Assembly (NCBI GenBank): GCA_030537635.1
Contig: JAUNVM010000005.1
Span: forward strand, 1 to 64,000
DNA length: 64,000 nucleotides
Direction: 5' to 3'
Source of the DNA: Flaviflexus sp.
Lineage (GTDB): Bacteria > Actinomycetota > Actinomycetes > Actinomycetales > Actinomycetaceae
Shown: positions 8,949-19,364 of the stretch, piece after piece
Layout: every line of letters begins with the position of its first letter
How positions within the stretch are numbered: the first letter of the stretch is position 1
Notes under the pieces: generated by a model
What the model was told of the DNA's origin: nothing
What the model saw: the letters and a program-made list of their open reading frames with translations, nothing else
Database searches by the model: none
Translations under genes and position numbers: made by a program

Positions 8949-9866
8949 CTACTTCGAGTTGAGAATCTCGCGCGCGAGATTGGCCGTCTCGGTGGGAGTC
9001 TTCCCCACCTTGACGCCCACGGCCTCGAGGGCCTCCTTCTTCGCGGCGGCGGTTCCGGCCGAACCAGAGACAATGGCGCCGGCGTGGCCCATCGTCTTCC
9101 CCTCCGGAGCGGTGAATCCCGCGACGTAGCCGACGACCGGCTTCGTGACGTTCTCCGAAATGAAGGCCGCAGCCCGCTCCTCGGCGTCGCCGCCAATCTC
9201 GCCGATCATGACGATGAGCTCGGTCTCCGGATCCGCCTCGAAGGCCTTGAGGGCGTCGATGTGGGTCGTGCCCACGATCGGGTCGCCGCCAATGCCGATG
9301 CAGGTGGTGAAGCCGATATCGGAGAGCTCGAACATCATCTGGTAGGTGAGCGTTCCGGACTTCGAGACGAGGCCGATCTTGCCCGGGCCGGTGATGTCCG
9401 GCGGGGTGATGCCGACATTGGACTGGCCGGGGGTGATGATGCCGGGGCAGTTGGGGCCGATAAGCTGAACGCCCTTGTCGGCCGCGTAGGAGCGGAACTC
9501 GGCGGTGTCAGCCACGGGCACACCCTCGGTGATGATGACGACCAGTCGCATCCCCGCATCCACCGCCTCGACGACCGCGGCCTTGGTGAAGGCCGGCGGA
9601 ACGAAGATCACCGAGACATCGGCCCCGGTGGCCTCCTTCGCCTCGGCAACCGTGCCGTAGACGGGGATGGAGACGGTGCCGGCCTCGGCATTGCCGGGGC
9701 CCGTGGGCTCCACCTCGAATTCGACGGACTGGCCCGCCTTGCGCGGATTGGTGCCGGCCACGATCTTCGTGCCCGCCCCCAGCATGCGCCGGGTGTGCTT
9801 CTGGCCCTCGGAGCCGGTCATGCCCTGGACGATGACCTTTGCGCTCGCATCAAGAAAAACAGACAT
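8949..9866 (-). CDS. sucD: Succinyl-CoA synthetase, alpha subunit
   Basis: Alpha subunit of the TCA enzyme that converts succinyl-CoA to succinate with NTP formation. It is 305 residues. The CoA-binding N-terminus carries [12 protein letters not shown], and [12 protein letters not shown] near residue 265 includes the phosphohistidine. It follows sucC by 10 bases with a GGAAGG ribosome site in the gap, so the two form one operon. The order sucC-sucD matches other bacteria. Confidence 0.97.
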   Translation of the reverse strand: MSVFLDASAKVIVQGMTGSEGQKHTRRMLGAGTKIVAGTNPRKAGQSVEFEVEPTGPGNAEAGTVSIPVYGTVAEAKEATGADVSVIFVPPAFTKAAVVEAVDAGMRLVVIITEGVPVADTAEFRSYAADKGVQLIGPNCPGIITPGQSNVGITPPDITGPGKIGLVSKSGTLTYQMMFELSDIGFTTCIGIGGDPIVGTTHIDALKAFEADPETELIVMIGEIGGDAEERAAAFISENVTKPVVGYVAGFTAPEGKTMGHAGAIVSGSAGTAAAKKEALEAVGVKVGKTPTETANLAREILNSK

Positions 9867-9876
9867 GTTCCCTTCC

Positions 9877-11043
9877 TTACTTGGCAGCCAGCTCGGCGGC
9901 CTTGGCGGCCGCGCCGTCCATCGTGTCCATGATCGTCACCAGCGGATGGTTGGCCTCCTGCAGGATGCGGCGGCCCTCCTCCACGTTGTTGCCATCGAGG
10001 CGAACCACGAGCGGCTTCGTGGCCGATTCCCCGAGGATGTCGAGCGCGTTCACAATGCCATTCGCCACCGCATCGCAAGCCGTGATGCCGCCAAAGACGT
10101 TGACGAAGACGGAGCGGACTTCCTCGTCGCCGAGGATGACATCCAGGCCATTGGCCATGACCTCGGCCGAGGCCCCGCCGCCAATATCGAGGAAGTTTGC
10201 CGGGCCCACGCCGTGCTGCTCGCCCGCGTAGGCGACGACGTCGAGGGTGGACATGACGAGTCCGGCACCGTTACCGATAATGCCAACCTGTCCGCCTTCG
10301 AGCTTGACGTAGTTGAGATTCATCTCCTTGGCCTTGGCCTCCAGCGGGTTCTCCGCCGCCTTATCGACGAATCCGGCGTGATCCTCGTGCCTAAAGGCCG
10401 CATTATCGTCGAGGGTGACCTTGCCGTCGAGGGCAAGAATCGCGCCCTGCTCGGTCTTCACCAGCGGGTTGACCTCGACGAGCGTGGCGTCTTCCTTCCG
10501 GTAGACATCCCACAGCTTGCCGATGACGGAGATGATCTCCTCGTGGTCAGCCTCGGGGAAACCGGCCTGCTCCACGATGGTGCGAGCCACCTCGGGGGTG
10601 AGCCCCTCATTCGGATCGATCGGCACCTTGGCGAGCGCTTCGGGGCGCTCCTTGGCCAGGGTCTCGATCTCCACGCCGCCCTCGACCGAGCACATGGCGA
10701 GATAGCGACGCTCGGAGCGGTCGAGCAGGATCGAGAAGTAGTACTCCTCGGCAATGTCTGCGCCCTCGGCTACCATGATGCGGCGGACCTCGTGGCCCTT
10801 AATATCCATACCCAGGATCTGGCCGGCGAGTTCTTCCGCCTCATCGGCGCTGCGGGCGAGTTTGACGCCGCCCGCCTTGCCGCGGCCGCCGGTTTTCACC
10901 TGGGCTTTGATCACCATGAGATCGGCACCGAGTTGTTCTGCTGCTTGGCGAGCTTCCTCAGGCGTTTCGGCAACCTTGCCTGCCAGCACGGGAACATCGT
11001 GCTTAGCGAAGAGGTCGCGTGCCTGGTACTCGAAGAGGTCCAC
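9877..11043 (-). CDS. sucC: Succinyl-CoA synthetase, beta subunit (ADP-forming type)
   Basis: Beta subunit holding the ATP-grasp nucleotide site. It is 388 residues from the GTG at 11043, matching the family. It begins (V)[18 protein letters not shown], the normal SucC N-terminus, and contains [13 protein letters not shown] and [20 protein letters not shown] lies 9 bases before the GTG. The frame continues to an ATG at 11085, but those 14 residues do not align with SucC and the ribosome site would then lie inside the gene. First gene of the sucCD operon. Confidence 0.96.
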   Translation of the reverse strand: MDLFEYQARDLFAKHDVPVLAGKVAETPEEARQAAEQLGADLMVIKAQVKTGGRGKAGGVKLARSADEAEELAGQILGMDIKGHEVRRIMVAEGADIAEEYYFSILLDRSERRYLAMCSVEGGVEIETLAKERPEALAKVPIDPNEGLTPEVARTIVEQAGFPEADHEEIISVIGKLWDVYRKEDATLVEVNPLVKTEQGAILALDGKVTLDDNAAFRHEDHAGFVDKAAENPLEAKAKEMNLNYVKLEGGQVGIIGNGAGLVMSTLDVVAYAGEQHGVGPANFLDIGGGASAEVMANGLDVILGDEEVRSVFVNVFGGITACDAVANGIVNALDILGESATKPLVVRLDGNNVEEGRRILQEANHPLVTIMDTMDGAAAKAAELAAK

Positions 11044-11459
11044 GAATGAGATCCTTCCCGTTAGATTCTCTCGACATCGAGACAATCACCAGGGTACCAA
11101 CTGGGGAGAACACTGTGGGCATGAACTCGGCTTTTACCACGATGTACGGACGTTCCGCGCCACCCCTTTCCCACCCCCTCACAGCCTCTAGGCCGGGGGC
11201 TAACGCACTGTCGACTCGCCCCATACCAGGCCGAGACCTTTTGCCCCGGCACTGACTCCCCTCAGCCGCACGGCACGGCTTGACAGGCGCGGGCACGGCA
11301 CCTTCCGGCACACCTGCGCATCATCCCACGCACCTTGCGGTGCCGCTTCGGTCGGGCCTCACCGGGCAGGGGGCATCGTCCGGCCGCGGGCGAGGCAGGA
11401 CTCGGCCAGCACGGGCCCGGCGCGAGACGATCCCGGGCCGCGAGGGATCGGCGGGCTGC
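11044..11459. other. 416-base intergenic region upstream of sucC
   Basis: No gene is supported here; the open frames are short and use atypical codons. It must hold the sucCD promoter on the minus strand, but I see no convincing -35/-10 pair. A 7-bp stem (11428-11434 with 11444-11450) 10-25 bases past the acyltransferase stop is a weak terminator candidate. Confidence 0.5.
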
Positions 11460-13391
11460 CTACTGCTCGGAGTCTGCCGTGGCCGCGTACTCGAACTTGG
11501 CGAAGGTTTCGCGCACCACGTCGGCAAAGACGTGCATGCCATCGAGATCGGGGTGGGTCTGATCCGCCTGGAGAATCGACGGATTCTCCATAACGGCGGC
11601 GTGCCAGTCGGCAAGCCGGACGTTGGGATATTCATCCGCGATCTGCGCGAGCTTCTCATTGGCATCATCAATGAAGGTGGAGGTGCCGTAGAGATTGACG
11701 AGCACGATCATGCGCTCGGGGCCGAGCAGATCGATGGTTTCGCGCACCGTATCCGGATCGGGAACCCCGGCGTTTGTCCCATAGTCAAGGACGACGGCCC
11801 GCCGAATCTCTCCGGAAGCCACCCCGGCCCGCACCAGATCCGGGGCCTGTGCCCACTGCCGGTTGGATTTGGCCACGTAGTTGATGCCGGGGAAGGCATA
11901 GCTGAGTCCATCCCGGGAGGTCACAATAATGGAATCGCCGATCGCGGTGAGCTCCTCACCCGTCGGCATCGTCGCATCGAATGCCCCGCCGGGAGCCTCG
12001 GTTTCGTTCCCGTCGGCCTCGGTTGGCTCGGCGGTGGGCTCGGCAGATTCCGATGGCTCCGGCTCACCCTCGGGCGGTCCGGGCACCTTGGCCGGCCCCC
12101 CGGCGTCTTCCTCTTCAGCGGCCTCGGCAGCCTCGATTGCCTGCTGGACGGAGGACTTGTCGGGAGCGATGGCAATGGCGGCGCCGGTGCCGATGACGCA
12201 CACGCCAGTGGCGACCGCCGCGGCGACTGCCCAGGTGGAGCGGGAGCGCACCCGCTCGGCGCTGATATTGGCCGATTCGATGAATCCCAGCTGGCGGATC
12301 GGGGTTTCCACGTACCGGAAGGAGGCCTCGCAAATAAGGCCGGTGAGGATGATGGCGGCGATGTTGACCGCCCAGAAGCCGGCCGTGCCGCGGGCTTGCG
12401 GGAAGGCGGTCTGAGCCATGATGAGCATGGGCCAGTGCCACAGATACAGGCCGTAAGAGCGGGTTCCGATCCACCGCAGCACCCCATTCTCGCCGATCTG
12501 GGCGAGGCGGGAATCCGGGGCGATAATTCCGACGAGAATGGCGGCGGTCGCGATCGAGGCGAGGAGGATTCCGCCCCGGTAGGCGATCATCGACTGGTCC
12601 GGCATCGTCCCCATGAGCGCGGCAAGCACGATGAGGCCGGCGGGCCCGAGGAAGGGACGGATCCGTTCCACGGTGGGGTGGGCGAGCCAGCTGCCGTGCG
12701 CCGGCGCCCAGGAGAACGCCAGGGCTACGCCGATTGCGAGGCCAAACAGGTGGGTGTCCGTGCCGTAGTAGACGCGGGTGAGATGGGCCGGATCGGCAAG
12801 CACGGCCATGAGAACAGCCGAGATTCCGGCGAGGACGACAGCCGTGGCGATCCGGGACTTCCAACTGCGGGCGAGCACCATGACCAGGAGGAAGCCCAGC
12901 GGCCACAGGAGATAGAACTGTTCCTCAACCGCGAGGGACCAGAAGTTCTTAAACAGCAGCGGCGAGGTCTGGTCGAAGTAGGAGGTGCCGTGCGCAATCT
13001 CTAGCCAGTTCGATGAGAAGGTGAGCGCGCCGAGCACCTGCCGGCCAATGCCGACGAGAAGATCCCGGTTGATGAGTGCGGCCACGGGGACCACGGTGAT
13101 GGTTAACAGGGTGAGGGCCGGGAGCAGGCGCCGGGCTCGACGCAACCAAAAGCCCTTGAGGTTGATACGGCCGGTCTTCCTCATCTCCCGCAGCAGCAGC
13201 GTCGTGATGAGGAATCCGGAGAGGACGAAGAAGACGTCAACGCCCAGGTATCCGCCCGGGATCAGTCCGGGGTGAAGATGGTAGGCGATGACCGCGCCGA
13301 CGGCGATCGCCCGCAGACCATCAAGGCCGGTAATGTATCCCCCTGGATCCGAGGCTCGATGGCGGCGGACCCGTCTCGCTGTTGTACTCAC
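11460..13391 (-). CDS. Acyltransferase-3 / SGNH fusion protein (OatA-like O-acyltransferase)
   Basis: A 643-residue membrane enzyme likely to O-acetylate a cell-surface polymer. Residues about 20-400 form the acyltransferase-3 domain with about ten membrane segments; GLDGLRAIAVGAVIAYH contains the R-X10-H signature near the N-terminus. A Pro/Glu-rich linker (about 420-475) leads to an outer SGNH domain with GDS (about 485), GTN (about 538) and D-QTH (about 610-613), so the catalytic triad looks complete. The OatA-type pairing suggests peptidoglycan or a wall glycan as acceptor, but the substrate cannot be read from sequence. The GTG start has no ribosome site; TTAAAT ends 6 bases upstream, so it is probably leaderless. 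Confidence 0.85.
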   Translation of the reverse strand: MSTTARRVRRHRASDPGGYITGLDGLRAIAVGAVIAYHLHPGLIPGGYLGVDVFFVLSGFLITTLLLREMRKTGRINLKGFWLRRARRLLPALTLLTITVVPVAALINRDLLVGIGRQVLGALTFSSNWLEIAHGTSYFDQTSPLLFKNFWSLAVEEQFYLLWPLGFLLVMVLARSWKSRIATAVVLAGISAVLMAVLADPAHLTRVYYGTDTHLFGLAIGVALAFSWAPAHGSWLAHPTVERIRPFLGPAGLIVLAALMGTMPDQSMIAYRGGILLASIATAAILVGIIAPDSRLAQIGENGVLRWIGTRSYGLYLWHWPMLIMAQTAFPQARGTAGFWAVNIAAIILTGLICEASFRYVETPIRQLGFIESANISAERVRSRSTWAVAAAVATGVCVIGTGAAIAIAPDKSSVQQAIEAAEAAEEEDAGGPAKVPGPPEGEPEPSESAEPTAEPTEADGNETEAPGGAFDATMPTGEELTAIGDSIIVTSRDGLSYAFPGINYVAKSNRQWAQAPDLVRAGVASGEIRRAVVLDYGTNAGVPDPDTVRETIDLLGPERMIVLVNLYGTSTFIDDANEKLAQIADEYPNVRLADWHAAVMENPSILQADQTHPDLDGMHVFADVVRETFAKFEYAATADSEQ

Positions 13392-13397
13392 CCCTTC

Positions 13398-13403
13398 ATT
13401 TAA
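13398..13403 (-). promoter_or_regulatory. Putative -10 box of the acyltransferase gene (leaderless)
   Basis: TTAAAT lies 6 bases before the GTG at 13391, and GTGTCA sits 17 bases further upstream as a -35. The spacing implies a transcript starting at the GTG. Confidence 0.45.
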
Positions 13404-13608
13404 GCCCGCCCGGGCCTCGATGACACGGCTTGCGGTGGCGTGTTGGAGGGAAGTTCAACCCACACAGTCACATTTGCCACACCCTTCACATCTTTTGGCC
13501 CAAGATCCCACCTCAACCGGAACCAGAGGCCACTGACCCCGCCACCACCCCTTTACGGAGAACTCCCAGGTCACAGGGCTACATTAAAGGTGTAACGAAA
13601 GGAGTTTC

Positions 13609-14394
13609 ATGGTCTATAGGTACGATTTTCGCGGCGGGCACGCCTTCGACTCCGAGGGGGTCGACCTGGGAGAGCTCGCCGGAATGTACCGCGACACGAT
13701 CACCGGGGAACCATCGTTTCTCCGCACAGCCGCCGGCAGCTATCTCCCTCTCGAAGGATCCACTGTCGAGGGGGCGAATCTGCACTGCGCATGGTCAGCC
13801 AGCCACATTGACTCCGCTCCCCCGGTGGCCAGCCCTACCACCATCACGACTACCGAGCAGGCCGCACTACGCGCCCACTATGGGCTTGACGGCGAGATTG
13901 CTCCCGCCGGAACGAGCGGCTTAGCGACGAAGCCCGCCGCCTCAGACTCCGATGAAGCTTCCCCAACCGACGAGGCCACCAACGAAGCCACCGGTGAGGA
14001 CGGGCAGGACGGGCAACCCGGAGCCCACGATTCCCTGACCGGACCTCCGCCGACCTCGGCGGATGGGGCGACGCTATCCGATATGCCGGCGGACAATGAT
14101 TCCGTTGGCGGTAAGCAGGAAACCGGGCCGATGAGCGAGCCAGCCGCTTCCGAGCCCGCGGATGATCATCGAGCGAACCGCGGGCAGGTCTTTGCCGATC
14201 CCGTGGAGCCCGCACGGGTGATCCACTCGAGCAACCCGGGCTGTCCGTCGCAATCCGGTATTCCGGTCGCGGGAGGCAATCCGGGGGTACCCTCCACCGG
14301 GGGGCCAACACCGACGGTGGCCAGCCCCGGCATTCCCCCGCACCGCCCCCTCAGCCGCGGTAGCGCCAATCCCGGGCCGGCCGCAACCGCCTAA
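13609..14394 (+). CDS. Hypothetical protein with low-complexity C-terminal two thirds
   Basis: 261 residues, function unknown. The first 95 or so (MVYRYDFRGGHAFDSEGVDL...) look like a small folded domain with many aromatic and acidic residues. The remainder is rich in Ala, Pro, Ser, Thr, Gly, Glu and Asp and reads as disordered. There is no signal peptide or membrane segment. AAAGGAG lies 5 bases before the ATG, a strong ribosome site that supports a real gene. Its TAA overlaps the TAG of the convergent pcrA gene by three bases. Codon use is close to its neighbours. I do not recognise the family. Confidence 0.6.
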   Translation: MVYRYDFRGGHAFDSEGVDLGELAGMYRDTITGEPSFLRTAAGSYLPLEGSTVEGANLHCAWSASHIDSAPPVASPTTITTTEQAALRAHYGLDGEIAPAGTSGLATKPAASDSDEASPTDEATNEATGEDGQDGQPGAHDSLTGPPPTSADGATLSDMPADNDSVGGKQETGPMSEPAASEPADDHRANRGQVFADPVEPARVIHSSNPGCPSQSGIPVAGGNPGVPSTGGPTPTVASPGIPPHRPLSRGSANPGPAATA

Positions 14395-16928
14395 TCGTCT
14401 TGAGGGCCTCCGGCGGTCTCGCCGTCCTGCTCTCCCGGCAGGCTGAGCGGGGCCATGGCGAGCATGAGCCGCTTAGTCTTATCGCCAAACGACACCCGGG
14501 CAACGCGATTGCGCCCCTTGCCCTCGAGACCCTCAACGGTTCCGGAACCGAAGGAGCGGTGAATGACGGTGTCTCCCGGCTTGAGATCAGCGAGCTTGCC
14601 GAGTGCTTCCTCCGCCGCCTTCTCGGCCTCTTCCCGCTTGGCGCGGGCCTCCTCGGCGGCTGCCTTGCGCTGCGCGGCGGAGGCCTCCGCGGCCTTCTTC
14701 TTGGCTTCCTTGGCCTTGCGCAGCTTCTCCTCGTTCTCCTTGGAGAGCCGCGCCCCGGTCGTGCCGAACTTGGCCCCACCATCCAGCCGGCCGGGGCTCA
14801 CCTTGGCAGATCTGCGCTGCGGAATCGCACGCTCGGGGGCGGTGTAGCGGCGCAACACCTCGGAGCTGGAGAAGGCCTGGCGCCACTCGAGCAGCTCCTC
14901 GGGAATCTCATCGAGGAAGCGGGAGGGCGGAAGCTCTTGCGGGGCTCCCCAGGAGGCGCGCACGGCGGCCCGGGACAGGTAGAGGCGCTGCTGGGCGCGG
15001 GTGAGAGCAACATAGGCGAGGCGGCGTTCCTCGGCGAGCTCGGTGGATGATTCGAGGGAGCGAATATGCGGGAAGGTGCCGTCCTCGAGGCCGGTGACAA
15101 AGACGACCGGGAACTCCAGCCCCTTCGCCGTATGCACGGTCATGAGGGTGACTTCGCCCGCTCCATCATCCTCGTCGGGAATCTGGTCGGCATCCGAGAC
15201 GAGGGCGACCCGCTCGAGGAAGTCGCCGAGGCTGCCCTCGGGTTCTTGCTCGGCAAATTCGGTGGCGATGGCGTGCAGCTCGGATAGATTCTCCACCCGT
15301 GCCTCGTCCTGCGGATCGGTCGAGGCACGAAGCTGGGGCAGATAGTCCGAGGCGGTCATGAGTTCATCGAGCAGATCCGCCGGCCTGGCACCCTTCTCGG
15401 ACTTGTCCCGCACCGCCGCGAGCATGTCACGGAAGGCGATGATCGTTGATTCGGCCCGCGCCGTGAGCCCGGTGACCCGGCCGCGCCCCTCGTCCGTTCC
15501 CACGTCATCGAGGGCTGCGCCGAAGGAGATGGAGTGGGCGCGGGCGTGGGAGGCGATGGCCTCCTCGGCCTTGGCGCCGAGGCCGCGCCTCGGGGTGTTG
15601 AAGATCCGCCGCAGGGATACCGTGTCATCGGGATTGTCCACCGCGTGCAGGTAGGCGAGCGCATCCTTGATTTCCCGCCGCTCATAGAATCGAGTTCCCC
15701 CGATGAGACGATAGGGAATCCCGGCCCGCATGAGCCGCTCCTCCAGGGCCCGCGACTGAGCATTGGTCCGGTAGAAGATCGCGACATCGGACCAGGGTCG
15801 GGAGATATTCTGCAGCTCATCGACGATGAAGCGCGCCTCGTCGTGCTCGGAGTCGGCCACGTATCCGATGACCTTCTCCCCGGCCCCAAGATCCGACCAC
15901 AGCTTCTTCGCCCGGCGGTGCGGATTGTTGGCGATCACCGCATTGGCGGCGGTGAGAATGTTCTGGGTGGAGCGGTAGTTCTGCTCGAGCAGAATCGTCT
16001 TCGCATCCGGGAAGTCCTCTTCGAATTCCTCGATGTTGCGAATCGTGGCACCGCGGAAGGCGTAGATCGACTGATCGGCATCACCCACCACGGTGAGCTC
16101 GCCGGCCTCGTCCCCGCTGCCGGTAAGGAGCTTGACCAGGACGTACTGGGCGTGGTTCGTGTCCTGATACTCATCGACGAGGATGTGGCGGAAGCGGCGC
16201 CGATAGTGTTCGGCGATGTGCTCGTGGCCGCGCAGCAGCTCAACCGTGCGCATGATGATGTCGTCGAAGTCGAGCGCATTGGCTTCGGCCAGGCGGCGCT
16301 GATAGATCGCGTAGGCCTTGGCGACGTCGGCATCATCCTCGGACGTGATGGTGGCGGCGAAGCGAGCCGGGGTGATGAGCTCATTCTTGAGATCGGAAAT
16401 GCGGCGGAGGAGGGCCTTGGGTGTGGTGCCGCGCGGATCGATGCCTTCGTCGCGGCACACCTGGCTCATGAGTCGCTGCGAATCGGCCGAATCGTAGATG
16501 GTGAAGCTGGAGCGCAAGTCCAGGGCGCCGTGCTCCTTGCGCAGGATCCGCACGCAGGCGGAGTGGAAGGTGGAGATCCACATGCTGCGCACCCCGGGCA
16601 GCAGCGTGGCGAGGCGCTCGGACATTTCCCGGGCCGCCTTGTTGGTAAAGGTGATGGCGAGGATCTCACCCGGCCGAGCCCGCCCGGTCTCAATGAGATA
16701 GGCGATGCGGTGGGTGAGCACGCGGGTCTTCCCCGAGCCGGCCCCCGCCACAACGAGGAGCGGTCCGCCGGTGTGGGTGACCGCGGCACGCTGCTGCTCA
16801 TTAAGCCCCTCGAGGAGACCCTCCGGGCCGGAGCGTGCGGAAACCGCGGGCTGCGGGGCGGCCTCCCGGGCAGACTGGGCGGCAACCCGGGCCCGGAGCT
16901 GATCGAGAGCGCTGAGGTGCTGATCCAT
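14391..16928 (-). CDS. pcrA: ATP-dependent DNA helicase, UvrD/PcrA type
   Basis: A 3'-5' superfamily 1A helicase for repair and replication. It is 845 residues; family members run 720-850. The N-terminus carries LNEQQRAAVTH and Walker A GAGSGKT (about residues 62-68). Walker B is VDEYQDTNHAQY, followed by VGDADQSIYAFRGA, EQNYRST and, near residue 580, VTLMTVHTAKGLEFPVVFV. The C-terminal 150 residues include a Lys/Ala/Glu-rich, probably coiled-coil stretch and then a Tudor-like end (GDTVIHRSFGSGTVEGLEG) typical of PcrA. The ATG is preceded by TACAGT 8 bases upstream and only a weak AGGGA, so initiation may be nearly leaderless. Confidence 0.95.
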   Translation of the reverse strand: MDQHLSALDQLRARVAAQSAREAAPQPAVSARSGPEGLLEGLNEQQRAAVTHTGGPLLVVAGAGSGKTRVLTHRIAYLIETGRARPGEILAITFTNKAAREMSERLATLLPGVRSMWISTFHSACVRILRKEHGALDLRSSFTIYDSADSQRLMSQVCRDEGIDPRGTTPKALLRRISDLKNELITPARFAATITSEDDADVAKAYAIYQRRLAEANALDFDDIIMRTVELLRGHEHIAEHYRRRFRHILVDEYQDTNHAQYVLVKLLTGSGDEAGELTVVGDADQSIYAFRGATIRNIEEFEEDFPDAKTILLEQNYRSTQNILTAANAVIANNPHRRAKKLWSDLGAGEKVIGYVADSEHDEARFIVDELQNISRPWSDVAIFYRTNAQSRALEERLMRAGIPYRLIGGTRFYERREIKDALAYLHAVDNPDDTVSLRRIFNTPRRGLGAKAEEAIASHARAHSISFGAALDDVGTDEGRGRVTGLTARAESTIIAFRDMLAAVRDKSEKGARPADLLDELMTASDYLPQLRASTDPQDEARVENLSELHAIATEFAEQEPEGSLGDFLERVALVSDADQIPDEDDGAGEVTLMTVHTAKGLEFPVVFVTGLEDGTFPHIRSLESSTELAEERRLAYVALTRAQQRLYLSRAAVRASWGAPQELPPSRFLDEIPEELLEWRQAFSSSEVLRRYTAPERAIPQRRSAKVSPGRLDGGAKFGTTGARLSKENEEKLRKAKEAKKKAAEASAAQRKAAAEEARAKREEAEKAAEEALGKLADLKPGDTVIHRSFGSGTVEGLEGKGRNRVARVSFGDKTKRLMLAMAPLSLPGEQDGETAGGPQDD

Positions 16929-16936
16929 AGTTCCCT

Positions 16937-16942
16937 ACTGTA
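16937..16942 (-). promoter_or_regulatory. Putative -10 box of pcrA
   Basis: TACAGT lies 8 bases before the pcrA ATG. The -35 region is weak. Confidence 0.35.
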
Positions 16943-17046
16943 GGAGGTGCGGCGGACCGAAGATACTCACGCGCGCCGGACGTATGCCACACTTGCCACG
17001 CCGGCCACGCCCGGGCCGCAACGGGTCGAGACGGGCCGAGACGAGT

Positions 17047-17071
17047 GGCGGGCGGGATGATCCCGCCCGCC
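17047..17071. terminator. Hairpin downstream of guaA
   Basis: A perfect 10-bp stem (GGCGGGCGGG with CCCGCCCGCC) around the 5-base loop ATGAT lies 34 bases past the guaA stop. No U-tract. Confidence 0.6.
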
Positions 17072-17105
17072 TCACCGGTAATGCCGGTTGGATGCCCGCC
17101 GGGGG

Positions 17106-18641
17106 CTATTCCCATTCGATGGTGCCCGGCGGCTTGGAGGTGACGTCGAGGACGACGCGATTCACTTCCTCAACCGAGTTCGTAATCTTGGAGGAGATGC
17201 GGGCCAGGACGTCGGCGGGCACGCGGGCCCAGTCGGCGGTCATGGCATCCTCGGAGGTCACCGGGCGCAGGACGATCGGATGCCCGTAGGTCCGACCATC
17301 GCCCTGAACTCCCACCGAGCGAACGTCGGCAAGCAGGACGACCGGGCACTGCCAAATCTCCTCATCCAATCCGGCCGCAGTGAGCTCCTCTCGAACGATA
17401 AGGTCGGCGCGACGTAGCACGTCGAGACGCTCCGCGGTCACCTCGCCAATGATCCGGATGGCGAGGCCGGGGCCGGGGAAGGGCTGGCGGGAGACAATGG
17501 CTTCGGGCAGGCCAAGCTCGCGACCCACCGCCCGCACCTCGTCCTTGAACAGTTCGCGCAGCGGCTCACACAGCTCGAAGGCAAGATCATCGGGCAGCCC
17601 GCCCACATTGTGGTGGGACTTGATGTTGGCGGCTCCCTCACCGCCGCCCGATTCAACGACATCGGGATAGAGCGTTCCCTGGACGAGGAAGCCGGCCTCC
17701 CGGTCGGTGCGGATCTGTCGGGCGGCGCGCTCGAAGGAGCGGATAAATTCGCGGCCGATCGTCTTGCGCTTGGCTTCGGGCTCGCTAATACCGGCGAGAG
17801 CATCGAGGAAGATCTGAGCATCATCACAGGTCACCAGCTTGACGCCGGTGGCCTCAACAAAGTCCCGTTCCACCTGCTCGCGCTCCCCGGCGCGCAGCAG
17901 GCCGTGATCGACAAAGACGCAGGTGAGCTGGTCGCCGACGGCGCGCTGAACGAGAGCTGCCGCAACGGCGGAATCCACTCCCCCGGACAGGCCGCAAATC
18001 ACCGGGGAGTCCCCGATCTGGTCGCGGATGCGGGAGATCTGATCGTCGATGATGTTACCCGCGGTCCACGTGGGCTCCAGGCCGGCACCCTCGACGAGGA
18101 AGCGGCGCAGCATCTCCTGGCCGCCGGGAGTGTGGCGGACCTCGGGATGCCACTGCACGCCGTACAGGCGCCGGGCTCGATCCTCGAAGGCCGCGATGGG
18201 TGAGGAAGCCGAGGAGGCGGTAACGGTGAAACCCTCGGGGGCCCGGGCTACCCGATCCCCGTGGCTCATCCAGACGGTCTGCTCGCCCTCACCGACGATT
18301 CCGCCGGTGGCGGAAATCTCGGTGGATCCATATTCGCGTTCCCCGATGCGTTCCACGCTGCCGCCAAGCGCCGTCGCCATCTGTTGGAATCCGTAGCAGA
18401 TACCGAGCACGGGGATGCCGGCCTCGACGATGGCCGGATCGAGCTGCGGGGCACCCTCCACGTGCACGGAGGCGGGGCCGCCGGACAGGATGATGGCGGC
18501 GGGCTCGCGGGCAATAACCTCGCTCGCCGACATCTTGTGGGAGACGATCTCCGAATAGACTCCCGCTTCGCGCACGCGGCGGGCAATGAGCTGGGCGTAC
18601 TGGGCGCCGTTGTCGACGACGAGCACCGTTTGCTTGGCCAC
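17106..18641 (-). CDS. guaA: GMP synthase (glutamine-hydrolysing)
   Basis: Aminates XMP to GMP. It is 511 residues from the GTG at 18641. The class I glutaminase domain (1-195) has GICYGFQQM with the nucleophile Cys near residue 82 and QWHPEVRH with the catalytic His and Glu. The ATP pyrophosphatase domain has [15 protein letters not shown] near residue 230, and the C-terminal dimerisation domain ends [15 protein letters not shown] lies 5 bases before the GTG, and the product then starts (V)[13 protein letters not shown] as expected; the longer frame to 18752 is not GuaA-like. The DUF3817 gene lies upstream on the same strand, a common actinobacterial pairing. Confidence 0.97.
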   Translation of the reverse strand: MAKQTVLVVDNGAQYAQLIARRVREAGVYSEIVSHKMSASEVIAREPAAIILSGGPASVHVEGAPQLDPAIVEAGIPVLGICYGFQQMATALGGSVERIGEREYGSTEISATGGIVGEGEQTVWMSHGDRVARAPEGFTVTASSASSPIAAFEDRARRLYGVQWHPEVRHTPGGQEMLRRFLVEGAGLEPTWTAGNIIDDQISRIRDQIGDSPVICGLSGGVDSAVAAALVQRAVGDQLTCVFVDHGLLRAGEREQVERDFVEATGVKLVTCDDAQIFLDALAGISEPEAKRKTIGREFIRSFERAARQIRTDREAGFLVQGTLYPDVVESGGGEGAANIKSHHNVGGLPDDLAFELCEPLRELFKDEVRAVGRELGLPEAIVSRQPFPGPGLAIRIIGEVTAERLDVLRRADLIVREELTAAGLDEEIWQCPVVLLADVRSVGVQGDGRTYGHPIVLRPVTSEDAMTADWARVPADVLARISSKITNSVEEVNRVVLDVTSKPPGTIEWE

Positions 18642-18790
18642 TCGGCCTCCTTGGTTGACGTTAACGGTGGGGTTGATCCGGAACGAGCCTAGCCCGAGAT
18701 GAGCTTGACTCGCGGTGAGATTGACTCGGTTGAGATGAGATCGAGACGACATCGCCTCGGGGCGGGCGACGGGCTGACAGCCCGGCTCAC

Positions 18791-19261
18791 TCAGTTTGTT
18801 CCCTGCTGATCAGCAAGGCGGGAAATCTGGGCGCGGCGCAGGGAGCGGGCCTCCACCTGATCGAGAACGGCCGGTAGATCCTCATCGAACCAGTGATGGG
18901 CCTTGCGCTCGAGGATGAAGGAGACGACGGGCACGACACCGGCGAGGACGAGGTAGACCATGCGAGACAGGCTCCACCGCATCACCGACCACAGGTTGAA
19001 GACGCTGAGGACGTAGACGACATAGATGATGCCGTGGGCGATGGCGACCCAGCTGCCGAGAACGGAGGCGTGATTGCCGTTGACATCGATGACGTACTTG
19101 AGGATGAGCTCCACGCACAGCAGCAGCAGCCAAATGCCGGTGATGTAGGCCATGATGCGGTAGAACCCGTAGGCACCGCGGGCCTTCTTCTCGGTCTTAT
19201 TGCGTTCCTCGCGAGCCTGGGTGCGCTCGGCGGATGTGGGTTCGGGTAGCGACAAACTCAC
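18791..19261 (-). CDS. DUF3817 family membrane protein
   Basis: A 156-residue protein with a charged N-terminus rich in Glu, Lys and Arg (to about residue 33), then three hydrophobic segments near residues 40-58, 68-90 and 97-115, and a charged C-terminus. The block around HGIIYVVYV and the position next to guaA fit the DUF3817 group of actinobacteria. No function is known. I prefer the GTG at 19261, which has AGAGG 9 bases upstream; an ATG at 19294 would add 11 residues. The 149-base gap to guaA may carry a separate guaA promoter. Confidence 0.7.
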   Translation of the reverse strand: MSLSLPEPTSAERTQAREERNKTEKKARGAYGFYRIMAYITGIWLLLLCVELILKYVIDVNGNHASVLGSWVAIAHGIIYVVYVLSVFNLWSVMRWSLSRMVYLVLAGVVPVVSFILERKAHHWFDEDLPAVLDQVEARSLRRAQISRLADQQGTN

Positions 19262-19351
19262 GGCGCCATCCTCTCTTTGCCTGGGCGATCTCATCTTGAC
19301 CCTATCCTACGCCCGACACCACCCGGCAAGGCGGGCCTCAGTAGCATCTGA

Positions 19352-19357
19352 TAATCT
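19352..19357 (+). promoter_or_regulatory. Putative -10 box of the ABC exporter operon (leaderless)
   Basis: TAATCT (overlapping GATAAT at 19350) lies 7 bases before the GTG at 19365, and no ribosome site precedes that codon. This supports a leaderless transcript. Confidence 0.45.
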
Positions 19358-19364
19358 CCACATT

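Noticed and set aside
11280-13004. 574-codon plus-strand frame opposite the acyltransferase
   Set aside because: Shadow of a gene with intact R-X10-H, GDS and DxxH motifs on the other strand.
15534-16943. 469-codon plus-strand frame opposite pcrA
   Set aside because: Helicase motifs are all on the minus strand; no ribosome site or domain in this frame.
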